A stretch of 40,405 nt of DNA from Phycisphaerae bacterium. Its GTDB lineage: Bacteria > Planctomycetota > Phycisphaerae > Sedimentisphaerales > SM23-30. The DNA lies in NCBI GenBank assembly GCA_016342495.1, contig JAEIOG010000042.1, positions 1-40,405 on the forward strand, read 5' to 3'. The notes beneath the pieces were generated by a model. It was not told the DNA's origin. It searched no databases and was given only the letters and a program-made list of their open reading frames with translations. Numbering within the stretch: position 1 is the first letter of the stretch; every line of letters starts with the position of its first letter. Below are positions 1 through 7,800 of the stretch, in pieces. Both the position numbers and the translations under genes were made by a program.

Positions 1-81
1 CACCAACACCCTCACTATCCATAACTCCTTTACTACCAACACTTTGCGCAAATTCGCTCAAGTCCTGTATCGCCCATACAA
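1..81. other. Left-edge fragment, unassigned
   Basis: This is the transcribed sequence just before a strong terminator, cut by the window edge. Two forward frames stay open from the edge across it, but neither translation looks like a known protein end. It could be the 3' end of a coding gene or of a structured RNA. I cannot assign it. Confidence 0.3.
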
Positions 82-117
82 AAGCCTTGTTTCTAGCCCA
101 GAAACAAGGCTTTTTTT
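82..117 (+). terminator. Rho-independent terminator of an off-window gene
   Basis: A perfect 12-bp stem (82-93 with 101-112, starting AAGCCTTG) has a 7-nt loop and ends in a run of seven T. It ends a plus-strand transcript that starts left of the window. Confidence 0.85.
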
Positions 118-209
118 ATTACCTCAAAAAAAAGTCTTAGTGAAATATTGAAAAACCCAAATTTCTGGAATTTCATAATAAAAACTCTCTGTTTTTCCGA
201 TAGATATGT

Positions 210-215
210 TATAAT
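210..215 (+). promoter_or_regulatory. Probable -10 box for rnc
   Basis: A perfect TATAAT lies 110 nt before the rnc start, after the upstream terminator. No good -35 hexamer sits 16-18 bp upstream. The leader from about 222 to 313 is richer in GC than the surrounding spacer and may fold, but I see no known riboswitch. Confidence 0.4.
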
Positions 216-325
216 GAGTTGACTTTTTAATAATTTCAGGCTCTGACCGCCGACGCTTTGGGCTTTTCTCTCAGTAAAGTCAAGCCCTTTACGTCCCCGG
301 CCAGCAAACTAACTTGAGGAACACT

Positions 326-1033
326 ATGGCCAAATCCCTCTCGACCGCACAACTTTGTGAAAAAGCTATTGGTTACAAATTCAAAGATATTAATCTATTA
401 GTTCTGGCTCTACATCACGCTTCAGCAGCTGACAATCGCCTTGACAGCAATGAACGCATGGAATTTCTGGGCGATTCTGTTTTGGGTCTGGTGGTTTGCC
501 ATGAACTATATAAACGCTTTCCCCATTATCTCGAAGGCGAGCTTACCAAAATTAAAAGTATGATCGTCTCACGCAAAACCTGTGGCCGCATCGGACAGAA
601 ACTCCAGCTGGAAAGCTTCCTGAAAGTCGGCAAAGGCATGAGCAGCCAGGCTTCCGTGCCAGATTCCTGTGTCTCAGCGGCCTTCGAATCGGTTATCGGG
701 GCGATCTATATCGATGGTGGCGACAAAGCTGCCCGCAAATTCATCCTGGCCCAGATTGCCGACTTGCTCGACAATGCCGATGCCTCCGAGCATCAGGAAA
801 ATTACAAGTCCATGCTCCAGCAATATGCCCAAAGATACCTTGATGCTACACCTAACTATGAAATGCTGGATGAAAAAGGACCCGACCACAGCAAATGCTT
901 TGAAGTGGGCGTACTAATTGGTCACCAGCGATTTGGTTCGGCCTGGGGCCCCAGCAAAAAAGATGCCGAACAGATGGCCGCCTTCCATGCCCTGCAGGAA
1001 CTGGAACAACTGCCCCAGAATGTAAATGAATAA
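326..1033 (+). CDS. rnc: Ribonuclease III
   Basis: This is a double-strand RNA endonuclease that processes rRNA precursors and structured mRNAs in the cytoplasm, of normal length (235 aa). The N-terminal nuclease domain carries the family signature ERMEFLGDSVLG with metal-binding Glu46 and Asp50, and a second motif FESVIGAIYIDGG with Glu121. A dsRNA-binding domain fills about residues 160-230. One metal-site position looks altered: the acid normally three residues before Glu121 (Asp114 in E. coli) is Ala118 here. I chose ATG 326 because AGGA sits 5 nt upstream; a TTG four codons earlier would overlap that ribosome site. The gene appears monocistronic. Confidence 0.95.
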   Translation: MAKSLSTAQLCEKAIGYKFKDINLLVLALHHASAADNRLDSNERMEFLGDSVLGLVVCHELYKRFPHYLEGELTKIKSMIVSRKTCGRIGQKLQLESFLKVGKGMSSQASVPDSCVSAAFESVIGAIYIDGGDKAARKFILAQIADLLDNADASEHQENYKSMLQQYAQRYLDATPNYEMLDEKGPDHSKCFEVGVLIGHQRFGSAWGPSKKDAEQMAAFHALQELEQLPQNVNE

Positions 1034-1128
1034 AAGACATATACTCATAATAATTGAGTTTGCCCGTTCTTCCTGCATAAAAGTTCATATACAGCTAGGC
1101 ATTAGCATTGGCTCTACCAGATAAAACC

Positions 1129-1143
1129 ATACCCTTTGGGTAT
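1129..1143. repeat. Small inverted repeat between rnc and mltA
   Basis: ATACCC-TTT-GGGTAT is a perfect 6-bp inverted repeat, followed by an AT-rich stretch containing TATAAT at about 1150. It could be an operator or a weak hairpin before mltA. No function is proven. Confidence 0.25.
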
Positions 1144-1191
1144 AAAATTATAATCAATTAAAAACTCAACTTAATAAACATGGAGGTTTAT

Positions 1192-2382
1192 ATGAGAATC
1201 ATCACCATCACAATTATTAGCTTACTTGCCCTTTCTATCGCTGGCTGTAAATCAACTACAAAGAAATATGATCGCCAACTGCCACCTGGCCAGTTGGCTT
1301 TACGCAAAATCACCGATCCCGCTCAAATGCCCGATCTAACCAAGGCATGTTCCACTATCTATGACCGTCAGGCCATGCTTGACTCAATTGACAACAGCAT
1401 TAAATACCTTTCGATCAAATCAACTGAAAAATTCTATCCCTATGGCGATGTAACCCATGAACAGATGAAACAATCGCTGGAAACCTTCAAAGATTTGCTC
1501 TCCAACAGCACTTCACCAGCTCAACTTAAATCTGCCCTTAAAGAACAGTTCGACGTTTATATCTCCGTTGGCTGCGATGATCTGGGAACGGTTCTTTACA
1601 CTGGCTATTACACCCCCATCCTCGATGGCAGTTACAAACCCGATGGCCGTTTCCGCTACCCACTATACAAACGCCCTGCCGACCTCATCAAAACCGATGA
1701 CGGCGAAATCCTCGGCCAAAAGCTCCCCGATGGCTCAATCGCAAAATATCCATCCCGTCAACAAATCGAATCCTCCGGTATGCTCAATGGCACCGAACTT
1801 GTATATCTGACCGACCCGTTTGAAGTTTATGTCGCTCACATTCAAGGCTCGGCAATGGTGAAACTGCCTGATGGCCAAATCATTACCGTCGCCTATGATG
1901 GCTGCAATGGCCACGAATACAACTCAATTCGTGCCGAGCTCATCAAAGATGGTAAAATTGCCGCTGAAACCGCTTCCATGATAACTATTATGGATCATTT
2001 CAACCGCAACCCTCAGGATGTCGCCCGTTATGTTCAGCGAAACCCGCGTTTTGTCTTCTTCTATGAAACAACAGGAACACCCCATGGCTGTCTGAATGTT
2101 CCGGTTACTCCTAATCGAACAGTTGCCACCGACAAAACCATTTTCCCCCGTGCTGGCATTACTGTCATCGACACCACTATCCCGCGAGCCTATGGCTCCG
2201 ACATCGTCCAACGCCCCTATCAGGGCTTCGCCATGGATCAGGATTCCGGCGGCGCCATCCGCGCTCCGGGCCGCTGCGACATCTACATGGGCTCAGGCCC
2301 CATAGCTGGTCAAACCGCTGGCCAAACCTGTCAGGAAGGCAAACTCTACTACCTCATCCTGAAAAAACAATATCTAAAATAA
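1192..2382 (+). CDS. mltA: MltA-type lytic murein transglycosylase lipoprotein
   Basis: The protein cleaves the glycan strands of peptidoglycan to 1,6-anhydro products from a membrane-anchored position (396 aa). The N terminus is a lipoprotein signal: a short charged start, a hydrophobic stretch and the lipobox SIAGC, so the acylated Cys is about residue 19. MltA family blocks follow in order: GYYTPILDGSY, YVAHIQGSAMVKLPDG, CNGHEYNSI, NPRFVFFYE, and a C-terminal 3D-type domain with DQDSGGAIRAPGRCDIYMGSG-like spacing, whose aspartates supply the catalytic acid in the family. ATG 1192 has TGGAGG 5 nt upstream; the ATG at 1180 overlaps this site and is less likely. A MltA homologue is useful evidence for peptidoglycan turnover in this lineage. 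Confidence 0.9.
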   Translation: MRIITITIISLLALSIAGCKSTTKKYDRQLPPGQLALRKITDPAQMPDLTKACSTIYDRQAMLDSIDNSIKYLSIKSTEKFYPYGDVTHEQMKQSLETFKDLLSNSTSPAQLKSALKEQFDVYISVGCDDLGTVLYTGYYTPILDGSYKPDGRFRYPLYKRPADLIKTDDGEILGQKLPDGSIAKYPSRQQIESSGMLNGTELVYLTDPFEVYVAHIQGSAMVKLPDGQIITVAYDGCNGHEYNSIRAELIKDGKIAAETASMITIMDHFNRNPQDVARYVQRNPRFVFFYETTGTPHGCLNVPVTPNRTVATDKTIFPRAGITVIDTTIPRAYGSDIVQRPYQGFAMDQDSGGAIRAPGRCDIYMGSGPIAGQTAGQTCQEGKLYYLILKKQYLK

Positions 2383-2394
2383 CACTATTAAAAT

Positions 2395-2433
2395 ACCCCC
2401 TCCTGCTTTTCACGCCAGGAGGGGGTTATTTTT
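2395..2433 (+). terminator. Terminator of mltA
   Basis: The stem CCCCCTCCTG (2396-2405) pairs perfectly with CAGGAGGGGG (2416-2425) around a 10-nt loop, followed by a T-rich tail. Confidence 0.85.
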
Positions 2434-2537
2434 TTCAATTACATTTTATCCACATTTATCCGCAAATTTTTAAACTAAAAACGAACCGTTTGGGTATATT
2501 GCATTATTTTGATGGGACTTTTTCTGTGAAAAATATG

Positions 2538-2579
2538 GAAAAATGGTAAAAAACTGTCGAAAAGTGGTAATAAACTGCC
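2538..2579. repeat. Tandem pair of 21-bp imperfect repeats
   Basis: Two head-to-tail 21-bp units (2538-2558 and 2559-2579) match at 18 of 21 positions, with the shared core TGGTAA and AAACTG. They lie in the convergent spacer between mltA and the membrane gene, so a promoter-operator role is not obvious. Confidence 0.5.
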
Positions 2580-2646
2580 TTTTCGGGACTGATATTATTG
2601 ACTTTTTACCCCCAATATGCGCAAATGGTTTTAATGGTAAGCCCGA

Positions 2647-3882
2647 TCATCTTGCGACAATGAACATAATTTGAGCCACAATTATCCCCAGCCCCAGCAA
2701 TGCCAGCCATCGGGCCCAGCCCAGGCAGCGACTGACAGAAACCTCCTGAACCATATGTTTGCTATAAGCAATTATCGATCCGGTAGAAGCCATCAGTACC
2801 ATCGCGAAAGCCATCGAGACCATAATTGAATCATTGATCGAATTACCCGGAATTTCGCACTTAAACGCACAAATAAACAATAAAACTGTGAATGCCAAAC
2901 CGCCATAAAGCCATCGTAATTTTCTTGAATCATTATCATTTTTTCTAAAAACAATATACATACCAACCGTCAAAGCCATCAAAACCGCACTGTCATAAGC
3001 AATAGACCAAAACCGGTTTTCAGTTGCAGTTGTAACAACTCTAAACATGGTAAAAATCAACCCAACCAATACCCCACAAAGCAGAACAGCTACCACCCTG
3101 GGTAACTTGGCGGGCCTGACTTTATCGAGAATAATTGTCGAATCATCAAGCAAATTCCGACGAGTTTGCCAGGCGATTCTTAATGGTAAAAACAGTAAAA
3201 CAATAACACAAAAAACCGAAATAGTCTGAGCCATCCAAACGCAGATTATTGGCTTTATAACCAGAATAGACAGTTGCCAAAGGGGAATCCCCAATACAAT
3301 TCCCGCAAATAAAAATACCGGAATATTACGATCAAACCTCCTGCAAACCCCTGTCATCGTGGTAAAAGTAAGTCCCAGCCGATAGAGCAAATCAACCGCT
3401 ATTCCAAAGGCAAACCACACCGGACCCAAAAGTAATATCAGCACAAATAAATCGAATCCAAAACCAGATACCACCCCCAAAAAGAAATGGTACTCTACCC
3501 AGTCATGAAATTTAAAAACCAAAGGCAAAACCAGCGTCACTAAAACGGCCAGCAAAGCATAAATCAAAATCATCCCCGACAAAGCCGTGCCAATAGCAGC
3601 AGGATCGCCCTGGCTGTCAGGCAACCAGGAAACAGGTTCGGCCTGTCGAGCCCCAAAGCGTCGGCACCATGACAAAAGTCTTCTAATAAGCCATTGCGGG
3701 CTCATCAGCCCGACACAAAAACAACCTATTAAAACCGACCCTATCGCTAACTTATTAATGTGAAGATCGCCAGAAATTGATTTCACTAATAATAAATAAC
3801 TGAAAAATGTACCTGTCGCGCAAAATCCCTGCAAAATACAGACAAAAATAAATCTTTTTCGATATTGTGCCAGACTAATCAT
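2647..3882 (-). CDS. Multi-pass membrane protein of unknown function
   Basis: I do not recognise this 411-aa protein. It has roughly ten to twelve hydrophobic segments spread over its whole length. A basic soluble loop (residues about 65-95, with RRLLSWCRRFGARQ) follows the first two or three, and another basic loop lies near residue 245. There are no obvious transporter signature motifs or catalytic residues, and no large extracytoplasmic domain. The start is supported by a run of six G 5 nt upstream. It has no same-strand partner within several kb, so context gives no hint. A polytopic transporter-like or envelope protein is the most that can be said. Confidence 0.7.
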   Translation of the reverse strand: MISLAQYRKRFIFVCILQGFCATGTFFSYLLLVKSISGDLHINKLAIGSVLIGCFCVGLMSPQWLIRRLLSWCRRFGARQAEPVSWLPDSQGDPAAIGTALSGMILIYALLAVLVTLVLPLVFKFHDWVEYHFFLGVVSGFGFDLFVLILLLGPVWFAFGIAVDLLYRLGLTFTTMTGVCRRFDRNIPVFLFAGIVLGIPLWQLSILVIKPIICVWMAQTISVFCVIVLLFLPLRIAWQTRRNLLDDSTIILDKVRPAKLPRVVAVLLCGVLVGLIFTMFRVVTTATENRFWSIAYDSAVLMALTVGMYIVFRKNDNDSRKLRWLYGGLAFTVLLFICAFKCEIPGNSINDSIMVSMAFAMVLMASTGSIIAYSKHMVQEVSVSRCLGWARWLALLGLGIIVAQIMFIVAR

Positions 3883-4134
3883 ACTTGCCCCCCGGCAAAA
3901 AATTACTATTGCATTATATGCATCTACACAAATTAACTATATATAACTCAGCAAAGCTGAAGTGAAAAATAAGATTTATACTGACGGAACCAGTATTTGA
4001 TAGTAAATACTAGCTATTTCCTTGATAGTATATCGTCAAGTTCCGATAAAATCATTATTTTTATTGTTTTTTGATGAAAAATAGCAGTTTAAAAATAATT
4101 TCACATAAAAGAGAAAAGATGTCGAACTTTGCTA
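3883..4134. other. Divergent spacer upstream of membrane gene and tRNA-Pro
   Basis: AT-rich spacer without a plausible gene. It holds a perfect inverted repeat AGTATTT/AAATACT (3992-4011, 6-nt loop). It also holds two copies of TTGATAGTAWAT 25 nt apart (3997 and 4022), 115-150 nt upstream of the minus-strand membrane gene. These are candidate operator sites for that gene. Confidence 0.35.
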
Positions 4135-4162
4135 TTGACATTATAGCAATATTAAGTAGAAT
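4135..4162 (+). promoter_or_regulatory. Promoter of tRNA-Pro
   Basis: A consensus -35 TTGACA (4135-4140) and a -10 TAGAAT (4157-4162) are separated by 16 bp. Transcription should begin near 4169, about 21 nt before the mature tRNA. Confidence 0.75.
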
Positions 4163-4189
4163 CTCAAAGCTCGTCAGGTAACTGACCAA

Positions 4190-4264
4190 CGGGGTGTAGC
4201 TCAGCTTGGCTAGAGCGCTGCGTTTGGGACGCAGAAGTCGAAGGTTCGAATCCTTTCACCCCGA
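4190..4264 (+). tRNA. tRNA-Pro (anticodon UGG)
   Basis: A full cloverleaf can be drawn. The acceptor stem CGGGGTG pairs with CACCCCG, and the D arm is GCTC/GAGC. The anticodon stem CTGCG/CGCAG surrounds the loop TTTGGGA with anticodon TGG. The T arm contains TTCGAAT, and the discriminator base is A. The 3' CCA is not encoded. It stands alone with its own promoter and terminator. Confidence 0.95.
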
Positions 4265-4285
4265 TTATAAGCCTTAAGGGTAAAT

Positions 4286-4324
4286 AGCTGATAGTCTTGG
4301 ATTTCAAGGTAATCAGCTTTTTTT
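4286..4324 (+). terminator. Terminator of tRNA-Pro
   Basis: The outer stem AGCTGAT/ATCAGCT and inner stem CTTG/CAAG are separated by a small internal loop and followed by seven T. It lies 22 nt after the tRNA. Confidence 0.8.
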
Positions 4325-4431
4325 ATGCCTACAACGATAATAAGAGCATAGCACTACTTAGGAATAATGCTGAAATAAAATTTACCTGCTTGAGAGTAAT
4401 CAGCAATTATTTTATTTTTCAGGTGAATTCC

Positions 4432-4503
4432 ATGGAAAATCTTGTTACTATACAACAGAATATGACACCGTTATTTTTTGCAACAAAAGCCACAAAAATG
4501 TAA
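4432..4503 (+). other. Possible 23-codon leader ORF before gltB
   Basis: An ATG with AGGTGA a few nt upstream opens a 23-codon frame (MENLVTIQQNMT...) that stops inside a long hairpin. It contains a Gln-Gln-Asn run. It may be chance in AT-rich DNA, or a leader peptide. There is no homology that I can recognise. Confidence 0.15.
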
Positions 4504-4531
4504 CTTAAACATAAGTTAGGTACATTTTTGT
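4492..4531. repeat. Long AT-rich hairpin upstream of gltB
   Basis: A 16-nt arm (4492-4507: ACAAAAATG then TAACTTA) pairs completely with 4512-4518 and 4523-4531, leaving a 4-nt bulge GGTA and a 4-nt loop. It could act as a bidirectional terminator, an operator or a leader structure. Confidence 0.55.
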
Positions 4532-4865
4532 AACATGATACGAATTTCGAGTGTAATTCTGTATAAATTACGTAAAAAGATAAATCAACAGCTATTAAAA
4601 AATAGAAAAAGTAGTAACATTAGATAATCTACAAATGAAATAATAGATAAAATTTCTGTTTTGCCTGAAAACAAAGGATACAAGCCAGAATGACTATGCT
4701 ACTTAAATTACAAAGTACAATAAAATGGCCATAATTTTATTAAAGAAAAATCAGTTATATGCTGGCTTAGAATACTACATTTGAACAATTTATAAATTTA
4801 GATGTACTCAGCCTGTCTACCCCACCGGCTACAACTGACTGTATTAGAAAGGACTAAAACTAAAT
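4532..4865. other. gltB upstream region
   Basis: Very AT-rich spacer with no credible gene. A TAGAAT at about 4768 could be a -10, but I find no convincing -35 partner and no sigma-54 site. The gltB ribosome site (AAAGGA) is about 12 nt before its ATG, which is longer than usual. Confidence 0.4.
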
Positions 4866-7800
4866 ATGCAAAATTTGCCACCAAAAAGCAATGGTTTATA
4901 TGAACCAAGACGCGAGCACGATGCTTGCGGCTTTGGTGCTGTGGTGAATATCTCAGGAAAAGCCCAACACAGCATCCTTGAAATGGGAAACCAGGTTCTG
5001 ATGAAACTTCAGCACCGTGGTGCCGCCAGTGCTGATGAGGCTACTGGCGATGGCGCTGGTATGCTTTTTCAAATACCACATGACTTTTTCCATGAAGAAT
5101 TAAAAAAGCAAAACATTACCCTACCTGAGCCTTTAAGCTATGGTGTCGCGATGGTTTTTGAGCCACACGACAAAGCGATGGCTATACACTGCCGCGATAT
5201 TATGGATCAGGCTATTAGCCATTATGGCTTAAAAACTCTTGGCCGTCGTGATGTGCCATCGGACAATACCTGTCTGGGAGAATTAGCAAAAGCGTGCGAA
5301 CCGGTAACTACCCAGGTCTTTATCGATGGTTGTGGCTTGAAAGATATTGGTCTGGAACGTAAATTATTCTTGGCGCGTAAGCGTACAGAAAAAATTCTGA
5401 ACGAACGCTTTGGCGATAATGCCAAAGATTTCTATATTTCGACAATGTCCTGCAAAACCATTTGCTATAAAGGCATGTTTTTAGCTCCACAATTATTTGG
5501 GTATTACCCAGATTTATCTGACCAGCGAGTTAAAAGCTCACTTTGTTTAGTGCATCAGCGATATAGCACCAATACTTTTCCGAGTTGGGCATTAGCCCAG
5601 CCATTCAGACTTGTGGCCCATAACGGAGAGATCAATACCCTAAGTGGCAATATTAACTGGATGCGTTCACAAGAACATCTTATGGAATCGGACATCCTTG
5701 GCGACCTCAGTGATGTTTTCCCGGTATTAGCCCCCAGAGGTAGCGATTCGGCCTGTTTTGACAATGCTTTGGAACTGCTGCATATGGCTGGGCGCTCTTT
5801 GCCACATTCGATGATGATGATGATACCGGAAGCTTTTGGCGCACAGTATCACATCAGCACCGATAAACGTGCCTTTTATGAATATCAGGCATCAACAATG
5901 GAACCGTGGGATGGCCCAGCGGCAATGGTATTTACCGATGGAAAAATGGTAGCTGGAACACTAGATCGAAATGGTCTGCGTCCAGCCCGCTATGTTGTTA
6001 CCAAAGATGGGCTGGTAGTGCTGGCTAGCGAAGTTGGTGTAATCGAATTTCCTGCTGAAAATATCCAACAAAAAGGAAGACTACAACCTGGTAAAATGTT
6101 TATGGTCGATACTGTCGAAGGCCGTATCGTTCTCGACAATGAAATCAAAAGTAAAATCGCCCGACAAAAACCCTACCGGCGATGGCTGGAACAAAACCGC
6201 ATTGAACTTCGCGGCTTATTTAATGTATCTGAACCGGTAAAACGCGATCATCAATCAATTATTCAGACTTTGCGGTCTTTTGGCTATACCTATGAAGAAC
6301 TGCGAATGATTTTGAAACCGATGGCAGTTAATGGCCAGGAACCAATCGGGGCCATGGGCACCGACACCCCTCTTGCAGTGCTTTCGGATCAGCCCAAGCT
6401 TTTATTCAGCTATTTCAAACAACTTTTTGCCCAGGTAACAAATCCACCGATTGACCCATTACGCGAAGGTCTGGTTATGTCATTGATGAGCTGCATTGGA
6501 CGCCAACAAAATCTGCTGACAGAAACTCCGCTCCATTGTAAACAATTGAAAATCCCGCATCCGATTCTAACCAATCAGGATATTCAGCGTTTAAAATCAA
6601 ATCAAAATAAAGATTTCAAAGTCGGCACGGTTGCCGGACTTTTTGATTCTAATACCGATAACCCCCAAGCCGCTCTTGAGCAAGGTTTGCAAGACCTGAT
6701 TGTTGCTGTTGAAAATGAAATTATTACTAATGATGTTTCAATGATTATCGTTAGCGATCGTGATGTTTGCAAGGATCGGGCCCCGATTCCGACCCTGCTG
6801 GCAATGGCAGCAATCCACCATCATCTGCTGGATAAAAACCTCAGGCAAAAAACCGCTGTCGTCATAGAAAGCGGAGAACCGCGTGAAGTCATGCACATGT
6901 GCCTGCTGAGCGGATATGGAGTCAGTGGGATAAATCCATACCTGGCATTCGAGGCTATTGATGAAATGCAGCGTAGAGGTGAAATCCCCAGCCACATAGA
7001 ATCTGAACAGCTTATCGAAAATTATATCGCCGCACTGAAAAAAGGCATTCTTAAAACTATGTCAAAAATGGGTATTTCAACTTTACGAAGCTATCGTGGC
7101 GCTCAGCTTTTTGAAGCAATTGGACTCAATCGCGAATTTGTCGATAAATTTTTTACCGGTACCACCTCACGTGTCGGTGGAATTGGCATGAAAGAAATCG
7201 CGGAAGAAACCCTCAAACGCCATAACAAAGCTTATCAAAGACGTGACCCCGGCGCGATGGCTATGGATTGGGGTGGGGAATATCAATATCGTGATGATGG
7301 TGAATTCCATATGTTCAACCCACAGTCGCTGGCGACTTTCCAACAGTCAGTTCGTAGCGGTAACTTTGAACAATTCAAAAAATATACGGCAATGATCGAT
7401 GATCAGGCTAAACATCTTTGTACACTGCGTGGTTTATTCGAGCTTAAAAAAGCCGACAAACCCGTACCGCTTGATGAAGTTGAACCTGCAGTTGATATTG
7501 TCAAACGTTTTGTTACCGGAGCCATGAGTCATGGATCAATCAGCAAAGAAGCCCACGAAACCATGGCGATCGCAATGAATCGTCTGGGAGCGATGAGTAA
7601 TACCGGAGAAGGTGGCGAAGATCCAGCCCGTTATCAAAAACGAGAAAATGGTGATGTACTAAATTGTGCTATCAAACAGATTGCTTCTGGCCGCTTTGGC
7701 GTAACAATGGAATATTTATCGCAAGCGAAAATGCTCCAGATCAAAATGGCTCAAGGGGCAAAACCCGGCGAAGGCGGGCAGTTGCCCGGTCATAAGGTTA

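Noticed and set aside
4297-4503. 68-codon frame after tRNA-Pro starting at TTG
   Set aside because: It starts inside the tRNA terminator and has no ribosome site; only its last 23 codons could be a separate small frame.
4504-4865. Sigma-54 promoter or glutamine riboswitch before gltB
   Set aside because: No TGGC-N8-TTGC type element and no recognisable riboswitch core could be found.
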